A stretch of DNA of 8,867 bases from DASTRU01 sp035761045. Its GTDB lineage: Bacteria > Pseudomonadota > Gammaproteobacteria > Burkholderiales > Burkholderiaceae_E. Location of the stretch: assembly GCA_035761045.1 (NCBI GenBank), contig DASTRU010000236.1, positions 1 through 8,867 of the forward strand, in the 5' to 3' direction. Numbering within the stretch: position 1 is the first letter of the stretch; each line of letters starts with the position of its first letter. Both the position numbers and the translations under genes were made by a program. The notes under the pieces are model-generated. The model was given only the letters and a program-made list of their open reading frames with translations. It did not search any database and had not been told where the DNA came from. This document shows, piece by piece, positions 1-6,774 of the stretch.

Positions 1-205
1 TCGTCGTTGATTTGATGTGCCATTGAAGCAAGGGCAATCCCAACGCGGCGGCCACTTCCTCGGCGAGCAAGGTTTTTCCGGTGCCGGGTTCGCCCTTGAT
101 CAACAACGGGCGTTGCAGCGTGACGGCGGCATTGACCGCCAATTGCAAATCGGGCGAGGCGACATAACGGGCCGAGCCATTAAAACGGGGCAACGAGGTC
201 GACAT
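1..205 (-). CDS. MoxR-family AAA+ ATPase, N-terminal part (cut by window edge)
   Basis: Reading the minus strand from the ATG at 205 gives 68 codons that run off the left edge, so the C-terminus is missing. The protein begins MSTSLPRFNGSARYV. It carries a clear Walker A loop, GEPGTGKT, at residues 38-45, followed by LLAEEVAAALGLPLLQWHIK. That stretch is characteristic of the short (about 280 aa) MoxR-family ATPases that usually sit beside a von Willebrand factor A (CoxE-like) protein. Such ATPases are thought to act as chaperone-like remodelers for metal-cofactor or protein-complex maturation; that role is family knowledge, not visible here. No clear Shine-Dalgarno precedes the ATG; the start was chosen because the N-terminus fits the family. 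It is divergent from the cytochrome pair at 360. It belongs to a different MoxR branch from the ATPase at 5656-6642 (GEPGTGKT versus DVPGVGKTT). Confidence 0.88.
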   Translation of the reverse strand, partial: MSTSLPRFNGSARYVASPDLQLAVNAAVTLQRPLLIKGEPGTGKTLLAEEVAAALGLPLLQWHIKSTT

Positions 206-274
206 AGCGAAAACCAGTGGAGGAATCGGGGGCAAGTAATGCTTCGTACTCTACGCGCGTGCGACATCAGACCG

Positions 275-302
275 TCGGCAGTCGTATGAATTCAGCTAGA
301 AT
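275..302 (+). promoter_or_regulatory. Candidate sigma70-type promoter for the cytochrome genes
   Basis: A TAGAAT hexamer (297-302, one mismatch to TATAAT) lies 16 nt after TCGGCA (275-280, four of six matches to TTGACA). It would start transcription near 309, leaving a leader of about 50 nt before the ATG at 360. This is assigned by eye only; the -35 box is weak. Confidence 0.35.
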
Positions 303-312
303 CGCCGAGCTC

Positions 313-333
313 TGGCGCCGTCGTTCGGCGCCA
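313..333 (+). other. Perfect 8-bp hairpin in the leader of the cytochrome genes
   Basis: TGGCGCCG (313-320) and CGGCGCCA (326-333) are exact reverse complements around a 5-nt loop, TCGTT. TTTGATTATT follows on the plus strand, so it looks like a weak intrinsic terminator or attenuator read rightward. It begins just downstream of the proposed start site and ends 26 nt before the cytochrome ATG. It could instead be an operator or an mRNA-stabilising stem. Confidence 0.5.
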
Positions 334-359
334 TTTGATTATTCGCTCCTTGCCGATCC

Positions 360-737
360 ATGAAGATGACGTCTCACGCAGGAATCCTCGTCGCGCTATT
401 GCTTGGCGCGAGCGCGGCGGTTGCGCAATCCCCGGCTCCTCAAGCGGCACCCGCCGCGCCGGCCGCGCAACCCGTTGGCGACCCGGTCGCGGGCCGCAAT
501 AAAGCAGCGATGTGCATCGGCTGCCACGGTATCGCCGGTTATAAAACCGCGTTCCCCGAGGTGTATCAGGTGCCTCGCATTGGTGGGCAAAACGCGGCTT
601 ACATCGTTTCGGCGTTACGTTCGTACGCGAACGGAGAACGCCGTCATCCCAGCATGCAAGGCGTTGCGAAGTCGCTGAAGGAACAAGACATGCTCGACCT
701 CGCGGCGTATTACACCGCTCAAGGTTCGAAGAAGTGA
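360..737 (+). CDS. Periplasmic monoheme c-type cytochrome (c4/c553-like)
   Basis: The 125-residue protein starts with a Sec signal peptide (basic MKMTSH, then a hydrophobic run to about A22, with AVA-Q as the likely cleavage site). An Ala/Pro-rich linker covers residues 23-39, and a single class I cytochrome c domain follows. CIGCH at residues 52-56 binds haem covalently, with His56 as the proximal ligand. Met99, in HPSMQGVA, is the likely distal ligand. The domain resembles one half of dihaem cytochrome c4, so it probably carries electrons in the periplasm towards a terminal oxidase or reductase; the partner is unknown. The ATG at 360 has no strong Shine-Dalgarno; a second in-frame ATG lies at 366. 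Its stop codon touches a possible ATG of the next cytochrome (TGATG at 735-739), so the two are surely co-transcribed. Confidence 0.9.
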   Translation: MKMTSHAGILVALLLGASAAVAQSPAPQAAPAAPAAQPVGDPVAGRNKAAMCIGCHGIAGYKTAFPEVYQVPRIGGQNAAYIVSALRSYANGERRHPSMQGVAKSLKEQDMLDLAAYYTAQGSKK

Positions 738-751
738 TGCAAAGGCCTTCC

Positions 752-1105
752 ATGAAAACGATTCGCACTCTGTTGTCGGCCGTTGCATTAGCGGCCATGG
801 CCACTGGCGCCCACGCGGGCGGTAACGCCGAGCGCGGCAAGGCGGCGGTTGAAAAGTACGCCTGCGCGTCATGCCACGGCGCCGATTTCAATACACCGAG
901 CGACCCCGCGTATCCGCGTTTGGCCAATCAGCATCCGGATTACATCGAGCACGCGCTCAAGGGTTACAAGAACCCGACCAATCCGGCATTTGGTCGTCAA
1001 AACGCGATCATGCAAGGCTTCGCGGGCCAGTTGTCGGCGCAAGACATTAAGGACATCGCCGCGTACTTATCGAGCTTGCCTGGTCAGCTCGTCACCCGTA
1101 AGTAA
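752..1105 (+). CDS. Periplasmic monoheme c-type cytochrome (second of tandem pair)
   Basis: The protein is 117 residues from the preferred ATG at 752. This start gives a clean signal peptide (MKTIRT, hydrophobic core, AHA-GG cleavage near residue 22) and has AAAGG six nt upstream. An ATG at 737, overlapping the previous stop, would add five residues and is the alternative. The haem motif CASCH lies at residues 38-42 (His42 proximal ligand). Met87, in NAIMQGFAGQLS, is the probable distal ligand, and the C-terminal helix DIKDIAAYLSSLPG is typical of c4/c5-type domains. It is similar in plan to the upstream cytochrome but lacks the Ala/Pro linker. The two single-haem domains together resemble a dihaem cytochrome c4 divided into two proteins. 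Role: periplasmic electron carrier; the redox partner cannot be told from this window. Confidence 0.9.
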   Translation: MKTIRTLLSAVALAAMATGAHAGGNAERGKAAVEKYACASCHGADFNTPSDPAYPRLANQHPDYIEHALKGYKNPTNPAFGRQNAIMQGFAGQLSAQDIKDIAAYLSSLPGQLVTRK

Positions 1106-1119
1106 TCTTCAATACCGCC

Positions 1120-1146
1120 GGCCGCGTGGTGCTCAACCACGCAGCC
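1120..1146. terminator. Hairpin between convergent genes, possible bidirectional terminator
   Basis: GCGTGGT (1124-1130) and ACCACGC (1136-1142) pair perfectly around the loop GCTCA. Three further pairs extend the stem outward beyond one C/A mismatch (1120-1122 with 1144-1146). It sits between the convergent cytochrome and DUF1841 genes and contains the DUF1841 stop codon. Neither strand has a T-run after the stem, so efficient intrinsic termination is doubtful. Confidence 0.4.
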
Positions 1147-1564
1147 CGGCGCGTCGCCGCACACATTCCACATAAGCCAAGCCGTCGGGCGGCTGTCCGC
1201 TGCGCTGCGCGGTCCATAGCATTTCGCCTAAGCATTCCATCGCGTCGTGATGCGCGTCGTGCAGCGATCCACGTCGCGCGGCCAAGGCATCGATAGCGGC
1301 GCGAATGCCCTTGGGCTGATCGATCGATATCTGCTCGGTTAGCGAAAGATGCATCGCCAAATGCAAGAACGGATTCGTCCGTCCTTGGTCGATCGAGTAA
1401 TCACGCGCGAGCGCGTCGGCGACGAACTCGGGCTCGTATTCGGGGTGCTCGCGCATCCAGTCGGCGGCAATCGTTTCTAGCGGCGTGAGAATTTCGTTGG
1501 CTTGCGATTTGCGCCAGGTCTCGATGAAGAATTGCCGGACCTCGTCTCGATTGGGGTTGAACAC
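1133..1564 (-). CDS. DUF1841 family protein of unknown function
   Basis: The protein has 143 residues and starts at a GTG (1564) preceded by AGGAAAG about six nt upstream, so the non-ATG start is well supported. The N-terminus MFNPNRDEVRQFFIETWRK, the central NPFLHLAMHLSLTEQ (residues 64-78), SIDQPKGIR (80-88) and the C-terminal HDAMECLGEMLW (106-117) are hallmarks of DUF1841, found mainly in beta- and gammaproteobacteria. No signal peptide or membrane segment is visible, so it should be cytoplasmic and mostly helical. His68 and His72 form an HxxxH pattern; His102, His105, His106 and Glu110 lie later. A metal site is possible but only inferred. It is the last gene of the minus-strand operon, 18 nt after the lytic transglycosylase stop. 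No biochemical function is known to me. Confidence 0.88.
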   Translation of the reverse strand: MFNPNRDEVRQFFIETWRKSQANEILTPLETIAADWMREHPEYEPEFVADALARDYSIDQGRTNPFLHLAMHLSLTEQISIDQPKGIRAAIDALAARRGSLHDAHHDAMECLGEMLWTAQRSGQPPDGLAYVECVRRRAGLRG

Positions 1565-1582
1565 GATTCGCTTTCCTGATGG

Positions 1583-2638
1583 TTAAGGCGCCCGGCGCTC
1601 CGCGCGCAACGCAAGCGCGAGTTCGGCGACGGCGCCCGCATAGAAGAAGCTGCGGTTGTATTGCGTGATCGCGAAGAAATTGGGCGTGGCGCAGCGATAG
1701 GCGGTGGGTTCATCGGGCGTTACGAGATCGACCACGCCGAGCGGACCGTTGTAGTTTCGATCGACCGCGCACGACATGCCCGCCTCGCGCAAATTGGCGT
1801 CTTCGTACGACGCGATGAGGTCGTGGGCGATCAACGGCTCGATCTGCGCGGACTCGCCTGTTAGGCGCGCCGAAAACCATACCGGCATGTCGCGCACCCA
1901 GCCGTGTTGAACGAGGAAGTTGGCGACGCTGCCGATCGCGTCGGTGGGCGTGTTGCGAAGGTCCACGTGGCCGTCGTTGTCGAAGTCCACCGCGAATGCG
2001 CGAATGCTGCCGGGCATGAATTGCGGCAAGCCGATCGCGCCCGCGTAACTCGACTTAAAGCTTTGCGGCTCGATGTTTTGTTCGCGCGCCAAGGCAAGCA
2101 GTTCCGCGAGTTGATCGCGAAAGAAGGCCGAACGATCGCGAGGCGCTTCGGTAGGCCAGTCGAACCCGAGGGTCGCGAGCACATCGAGCGCGCGGAAGTT
2201 GCCCTGCTGGCGGCCGTACAAGGTTTCGATGCCGATGATCGCGACGATGACTTCGGCGGGCACGCCCCATTTCGCTTCCGCGCGCGCGAGCGCGATGCGA
2301 TGCGTGTCCCAAAACCGTTGTCCTTCGTTTAAACGCACGGGTTCAACGAAGCGTGAGCGGTAGGCCCGCCACGAGCGCTGCACGGTCGGCGACGTAGGCA
2401 GGATGAAGCGCGCCGCCTCGGGCGAGTAACGCGCTTGCGACAAGACAGCCTCGATCCGTTCCACCGGCATCGCTAATTGAAACGAGGTGTCGGCAATCCA
2501 CGCCGCGACATCGCCACGCTGCGTGTAACGCGGTGCCTCGACCGAGCTTGGTTTGCCAGCGCCTTGAGACGACGCGGCATGAGCGGAAGCAAACATCAAA
2601 CAGACCGCGAGCGCGGCAATTCGAGCGTATCGATGCAT
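1583..2638 (-). CDS. mltB: Lytic murein transglycosylase, MltB/SltB type (GH103)
   Basis: The 351-residue protein cleaves the MurNAc-GlcNAc bond of peptidoglycan, forming 1,6-anhydro ends; this is family knowledge from E. coli MltB/Slt35. Residues 1-21 form a signal peptide (MHRYAR, hydrophobic core, AHA-A). Cys13 lies in LAVC, which is not a proper lipobox, so the enzyme is probably soluble in the periplasm rather than a lipoprotein like E. coli MltB. The catalytic glutamate is Glu138 in IIGIETLYGR. The family motif AGAIGLPQFMPGS lies at 199-211. The acidic stretch DFDNDGHVD (218-226) matches the EF-hand-like calcium loop of Slt35. Length is normal for the family. The ATG at 2638 has no visible Shine-Dalgarno and lies 43 nt inside the 3' end of the transglutaminase gene, so translation is probably coupled. 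The next ATG would remove most of the signal peptide. Confidence 0.9.
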   Translation of the reverse strand: MHRYARIAALAVCLMFASAHAASSQGAGKPSSVEAPRYTQRGDVAAWIADTSFQLAMPVERIEAVLSQARYSPEAARFILPTSPTVQRSWRAYRSRFVEPVRLNEGQRFWDTHRIALARAEAKWGVPAEVIVAIIGIETLYGRQQGNFRALDVLATLGFDWPTEAPRDRSAFFRDQLAELLALAREQNIEPQSFKSSYAGAIGLPQFMPGSIRAFAVDFDNDGHVDLRNTPTDAIGSVANFLVQHGWVRDMPVWFSARLTGESAQIEPLIAHDLIASYEDANLREAGMSCAVDRNYNGPLGVVDLVTPDEPTAYRCATPNFFAITQYNRSFFYAGAVAELALALRAERRAP

Positions 2639-4665
2639 CGGGAGAGGTGTCGCAAGGCCGAGCGGTCGAGCGTCGGCGATCGGTAACGTAATGCAATGAG
2701 CGCGTCGAGCACGCGGATAACTTCGCTGCTTCGATCGCCGTTCATTGCCCGCGTGATTCGTGCCCGGTATTGTGCCGGACCCTCATGCGCGTCACGCACG
2801 ATTCCCGCACGAGATAAGCGTCGTTCGAATCGTGTGTACACGCGAAGCCACGGGTCGCGGGGCTGGCGTTGGATGAGCAGTAAGGCGGTCATCGCGGCGC
2901 TTAGTACGGCGACGACGCCGAGCGCGGCGAGCATCAAATCGCGCCACCCTACTTGCGGGACGCCGAGGCGTTCGAGTAAGTCGCGCTGTGCTTCGGCGTT
3001 GTAGCCGAGCACCCATTGGTTCCAAGCGTTTTCCAAAGCGTCCCAGCGATACCGTAATTCGCGCCACGCGCGCATCGCGCCGCCTTCGTGGTCAAGCGTG
3101 AAGAAACCGGGTAGACCTTGCGGCTGCGCGAACGCGCGTTGCGCGCCGCGTTCGATGCGCGACGGCGAGACGGCGGCGGTCGGGTCCACGCGCACCCAGC
3201 CGCGTTCGTCGCCCAGCCATACCTCCGCCCAGGCGTGCGCGTCGCGTTGACGCACTTCGAGATAACCGTCGATCGGATTGAGTTCGCCGCCTTGGTACCC
3301 CGTGACCACGCGCGCGGGAATATCCAAGGCGCGCATCAACACGACGAACGACGACGCGTAGTGCTCGCAAAAACCGGCGCGGGTATCGAATAAAAATTCG
3401 TCCACGCTATGCGTGCCGAGCGTGGGCGGCTGCAGGGTGTAGCGAAACGGTTGCTCGCGAAACATGGCGAGCACGGCTTGCAAGAGCACGAGCGGGTCGT
3501 CGCCGTGCTTGTGCCGGAAATCGAGCGCGAACTGAAAGGTGCGCGGATTGAACCCGGGCGGCAATTCGACCCATTCGCGCAACGACATGGGTGTTTCGGC
3601 CGGTGCCAATCGGTAGCGGGTCGTGGCGCTTGCGCGCACGAGGGTGCGTTCGCGTATGGCGCGGTTTGCGACGAAGATGGCGTCGGGCGCGACGCGAGCC
3701 TCCAAGGGGCGCGCGGTGCCCAGGAGCTGCGGAGCGGCGGTGGGTATTTCGAGCAAGGGCAACCATGGGCGGCCATGCGGCTCGAGCGTGGCGGTGTAAC
3801 GCACCGGCGCGCTCAGCGGATACACCACCGTGACGGGCGCCGGCGTTCCGAGCGGTCGGTTGTTCTCGCGCCATGTTCGTCCGTCGAAGCCGCCGAGCAC
3901 GAGAGTGCGCCAATACAACTGCGAGGCGGGCGGCACGGCGTCGTCGAAACGCGCGCGAAAGGCGATCGCGTCCGATTCGACGAGTTGACTGATCGACCCT
4001 GGCGCCATCGTGTCCGACAAGCCCGTGCCCGCTTGCGCCGCATTGCTCGGCGAGCCCCACAACGGACCTGGCACGCGAGGAAACAACACGAACATCGCAA
4101 GCATGATGGGAGCCGCGTACGCCAAGAGCCGTCCGGCCGTGCGCAGCGCGAACCCGAGTCGGGGTGCGGGCGCGTCACCCGCATCGCCATGAAGATGATG
4201 ACCCACGAGCGCGGCGAGCAACGCATACGTACCCACGGCGACGAGCAGCGCATCGAGCATCGTCTGCGCGTACAAGAACTGGCACAGCGCGAGGAAGAAG
4301 CCAAGGAAGATGACGACGAACACGTCCCGGCGCGCCTGCATTTCAAGCAGCTTCACGCACATCAGCATCACGAGGAGAGTGACGCCCGCTTCGCGGCCGA
4401 GCACGGTGCCATAGACCAGCACGGTGGCCGAGGCGACCGCGGTGGCGACAAGCGTTAACACCCATCGATGCGGGCGGCCATGTCCACGGCTGATCATCCA
4501 AAGCTTCACCGCGAACGCCGTGACCGTGATCGCGCTTGCCCACAACGGTAAATGCCCCAGATGCGGCGCGACGATGCACGCCACGGCCGCCAGCAGCAAC
4601 AAGGTGGCGAGCCCATCGGCTCCAAGATTTCGCAACCAATGTCGCCAGCGCGATGCGTGAGTCAT
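2596..4665 (-). CDS. tgpA: TgpA-like membrane transglutaminase (DUF3488 + transglutaminase core)
   Basis: The protein has 689 residues from the ATG at 4665, which overlaps the upstream DUF58 stop as ATGA. Six or seven membrane segments occupy about residues 18-195 (DUF3488 region), ending in FPRVPGPLWG. A large periplasmic part follows with a papain-like transglutaminase core (about 400-500). The triad is visible as Cys433 (RAGFCEHYASS), His477 (DAHAWAEVW) and Asp494 (WVRVDPTAA), and GYQGGELN follows the cysteine helix. Another membrane helix lies at about 577-598, and the C-terminal tail (DUF4129-like) should be cytoplasmic. The order matches Pseudomonas aeruginosa TgpA (about 670 aa), an inner-membrane protein important for viability whose physiological substrate is unknown. 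All catalytic residues are present, so it should be active. The preceding MoxR and DUF58 genes are its usual partners; the following lytic transglycosylase overlaps it by 43 nt. The reading frame stays open upstream of 4665 inside DUF58 but has no protein-like content there. Confidence 0.92.
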   Translation of the reverse strand: MTHASRWRHWLRNLGADGLATLLLLAAVACIVAPHLGHLPLWASAITVTAFAVKLWMISRGHGRPHRWVLTLVATAVASATVLVYGTVLGREAGVTLLVMLMCVKLLEMQARRDVFVVIFLGFFLALCQFLYAQTMLDALLVAVGTYALLAALVGHHLHGDAGDAPAPRLGFALRTAGRLLAYAAPIMLAMFVLFPRVPGPLWGSPSNAAQAGTGLSDTMAPGSISQLVESDAIAFRARFDDAVPPASQLYWRTLVLGGFDGRTWRENNRPLGTPAPVTVVYPLSAPVRYTATLEPHGRPWLPLLEIPTAAPQLLGTARPLEARVAPDAIFVANRAIRERTLVRASATTRYRLAPAETPMSLREWVELPPGFNPRTFQFALDFRHKHGDDPLVLLQAVLAMFREQPFRYTLQPPTLGTHSVDEFLFDTRAGFCEHYASSFVVLMRALDIPARVVTGYQGGELNPIDGYLEVRQRDAHAWAEVWLGDERGWVRVDPTAAVSPSRIERGAQRAFAQPQGLPGFFTLDHEGGAMRAWRELRYRWDALENAWNQWVLGYNAEAQRDLLERLGVPQVGWRDLMLAALGVVAVLSAAMTALLLIQRQPRDPWLRVYTRFERRLSRAGIVRDAHEGPAQYRARITRAMNGDRSSEVIRVLDALIALRYRSPTLDRSALRHLSRCIDTLELPRSRSV

Positions 4666-5648
4666 GGTCGTGCAAGCGCCAGTCGCGCGAGGCAGGTGTT
4701 GCGATGCGCGTCGCCACGCGCGAGCTCCACCACCTCGTTGTCGATGCGCAATCCGTAATCCAGTCCCGCCGCGTGCGCCGCCAGTACCCACGCGGTGAGT
4801 CGCGCAATACGGCCTTCGCGGCCGAGCGAGGCGGGCGTTTGCGCGATGTCGAGCCAGAGTTCGCCGGTGGCGCTGCCTTCGAGTTGCTTGCTCGCTAGCC
4901 GCTCTCCGCCCGAACGCGCGTAGGCCTTCCACGCGATGAGTCGAGGCGCATCGCCCGCCGAGTACGGGCGCAAGGCGGCGACGGCGTCTTGCCCGTGGCC
5001 GCCCGCGCCATCGTCGCGGCCGTACGTGGGATCTTGCGGCAAGGCCGGCGCGGCCGCTTCGGGCGCGGGGTACACCAAGCACCGCGCATCGGGCTGCCAG
5101 TACGACCACGCGCGCCACAACCCCAACGGGTACACCGTGTCGATCGTGATGCGCGGCGCCGTTTGCCAGCCACGCTTGGTCGACGCGCAACTCGTGGTCG
5201 CTCGGCGCGCCGCGCGTTTACCGACGTGCAGTACCGCTTCGTGCAACTCGTCGCGCAATCGCACGGCGTAGCGCGGTCGGCCGCGCGTATCGGCGAGTTC
5301 GATCTCGAACGCGATGGTTTCCCCCGCGAACACCGGCTCGGCGCGCACGGCGGCCAGCCGCAGACCCGCGAGATTGGCGAACGTCATGTGCAAGCCCGCC
5401 CACGCGGCGGCGCCAATGAGAAACGTCAGCAAATAACCCAGACTTAGCTGGTAATTCATCGATGCGATGAGCAGTGCAAGCAAGGTGACCACGAACGCCA
5501 ACCCGCCGCGCGTGGGCAAAACGAAGATGCGCCGGTGATGCAAGATGGCTTCGCGCTCGGGTCCGCGGTCATGAAAGAGCCATCGCGCGACGCGCGTTTC
5601 ACGCATCGCCGCCCAATGCACGCGCGTGTTGCCGATTAAGGGGCTCAT
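4662..5648 (-). CDS. DUF58 domain membrane protein, partner of MoxR and TgpA
   Basis: The 328-residue protein starts at the ATG at 5648, seven nt after the MoxR stop. A longer in-frame start at 5798 would lie wholly inside moxR and adds only an Arg/Cys-rich stretch unlike a protein start. Two adjacent membrane segments span about residues 48-64 and 70-88. Then comes a beta-rich region (FAGETIAFEIEL), DTVYPLGLWRAWSYW at 170-184 and the DUF58 signature, LRPYSAGDAPRLIAWKAYAR (226-245) continuing to LASKQLEG. The C-terminal part (GELWLDIAQTP, 262-272) corresponds to the vWA-like fold, but a canonical DxSxS metal site is not evident. Members occur next to MoxR ATPases and TgpA-type transglutaminases and are presumed to work with them at the inner membrane; the molecular role is not known. 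The stop overlaps the tgpA start by four bases, so translation is tightly coupled. Confidence 0.88.
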   Translation of the reverse strand: MSPLIGNTRVHWAAMRETRVARWLFHDRGPEREAILHHRRIFVLPTRGGLAFVVTLLALLIASMNYQLSLGYLLTFLIGAAAWAGLHMTFANLAGLRLAAVRAEPVFAGETIAFEIELADTRGRPRYAVRLRDELHEAVLHVGKRAARRATTSCASTKRGWQTAPRITIDTVYPLGLWRAWSYWQPDARCLVYPAPEAAAPALPQDPTYGRDDGAGGHGQDAVAALRPYSAGDAPRLIAWKAYARSGGERLASKQLEGSATGELWLDIAQTPASLGREGRIARLTAWVLAAHAAGLDYGLRIDNEVVELARGDAHRNTCLARLALARP

Positions 5649-5655
5649 GCGTGCT

Positions 5656-6642
5656 TCAACGATCGACCGGCACGCCTCGCACCCATTGCGCGATCGCCTC
5701 GCGAATTTGCAACGGCTTGGCGTGCGCCGATGCCGCCGGACGCAAGCGATGTACCGCGACGGCTGGCAAGACGGCTTGCACGTCGTCGGGCAACACATGA
5801 TCGCGGCCTTCGATCAACGCCCACGCGCGCGCGGCATGCAACAACGCGAGCGTGGCGCGCGGGCTCAAGCCTTCCGCGAACATGCGTCCGTCACGCGAAG
5901 CATCGACGAGCCGTTGCAGGTAATCGATCAACGCCGGGCTGGCTTGCAACGATCGCGCCACCGCGCGCAACGCGGCCAATTGCGCGGGCGCGATCGTCGC
6001 CGTCATGCGCGCGAGCAGCGCGCGGCGGTCTTCGCCCATCAGCAAAGCGCGCTCGGCCTCGCGGGTTGGATAGCCGAGCGAGATGCACATCAGAAACCGA
6101 TCAAGCTGCGACTCGGGCAGCGCGAACGTGCCAATCTGCGTGAGCGGGTTTTGCGTGGCGATGACGAAGAACGGATCGGGCAACGGCCGCGTTTGCCCGT
6201 CGACGCTGACTTGGCGTTCCTCCATTGCTTCGAGCAGGGCGCTTTGCGTTTTTGGCGAAGCGCGATTGATTTCGTCGGCCAACAACACCTGCGAAAACAC
6301 CGGGCCCGGATGAAACACGAAGCGCTGCGTTTCACGGTCGAAGATCGAGGTGCCGATGACATCCGACGGCAACAAGTCGCTGGTGAATTGCACGCGCGAG
6401 AACCGCAGGCCCAAGGCCGTTGCAAGCGCTTGCGCGAGCGTGGTTTTGCCCACGCCTGGCACGTCCTCGATCAATAAATGCCCGCCAGCGAGCAAACACG
6501 CTAGGCATTCGCGGATTTGCAAGGGCTTACCGATCACGATGCGCCCGATTGCTTGCGCGACGTCGGCGATCAACGCGCGTGCTTGATCAAACGACAGCGC
6601 GGAAATCGTGGTGGTATCGGGCGGAAGATCGGACGCGCGCAT
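5656..6642 (-). CDS. MoxR-family AAA+ ATPase (first gene of the tgpA operon)
   Basis: The 328-residue cytoplasmic ATPase starts at the ATG at 6642, which has GAGG nine nt upstream. A longer start at 6750 would add 36 residues that do not resemble the family. Walker A is DVPGVGKTT (60-68) and Walker B is VLLADEINRA (119-128), followed by KTQSALLEAMEERQV. Sensor 1 is ATQNP (162-166), and GLSPRATLAL (258-267) is the sensor 2 region in the C-terminal lid. These are the marks of the classic MoxR (AAA_3) group with ALPESQLDRF. Such ATPases are thought to be chaperones for von Willebrand/DUF58-type partners, and a DUF58 gene follows seven nt after its stop. It is divergent from etfB across a 272-nt region, so the operon promoter should lie there; I could not identify a convincing one on the minus strand. 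Confidence 0.92.
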   Translation of the reverse strand: MRASDLPPDTTTISALSFDQARALIADVAQAIGRIVIGKPLQIRECLACLLAGGHLLIEDVPGVGKTTLAQALATALGLRFSRVQFTSDLLPSDVIGTSIFDRETQRFVFHPGPVFSQVLLADEINRASPKTQSALLEAMEERQVSVDGQTRPLPDPFFVIATQNPLTQIGTFALPESQLDRFLMCISLGYPTREAERALLMGEDRRALLARMTATIAPAQLAALRAVARSLQASPALIDYLQRLVDASRDGRMFAEGLSPRATLALLHAARAWALIEGRDHVLPDDVQAVLPAVAVHRLRPAASAHAKPLQIREAIAQWVRGVPVDR

Positions 6643-6774
6643 GAACAAGAGCCTCACATCGAAAAGACGACGGGTGTTGGTTCGAATTGTGCTCCGCGAG
6701 GTTCCCCATGCAGTAAGCAATCCAGCGCAAACGTGAACGAATTTGCCCACGCGCCCTCATAAAAACACTTGCCA

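Noticed and set aside
292..927. 211-codon minus-strand frame across both cytochromes
   Set aside because: It overlaps two clear CxxCH cytochromes, has Arg/Pro/Ser-rich low-information sequence and crosses their promoter region.
1318..1330. Short GATC repeats (GATCGATCGATATC) and frequent CGATCG words
   Set aside because: They fall inside coding sequence and fit the codon use of a GC-rich genome; no ordered array or spacing is seen.
3409..4458. 349-codon open frame on the plus strand, antisense to tgpA
   Set aside because: It is Arg/Glu/His-rich without any recognisable domain, as expected for the complement of a GC-rich gene, while tgpA itself has intact family motifs.
4666..5190. Stop-free extension of the tgpA frame 175 codons upstream, giving an apparent 864-residue protein
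   Set aside because: The added part is an Arg/Ala-rich shadow of DUF58 in another frame. The real N-terminus, with ATGA coupling and the first membrane helix, begins at 4665.
6643..6774. Possible minus-strand promoter for the MoxR-tgpA operon
   Set aside because: Several weak hexamers exist (for example TTTTAT or TTCACG on the minus strand), but no pair has acceptable spacing and match, so none is listed.
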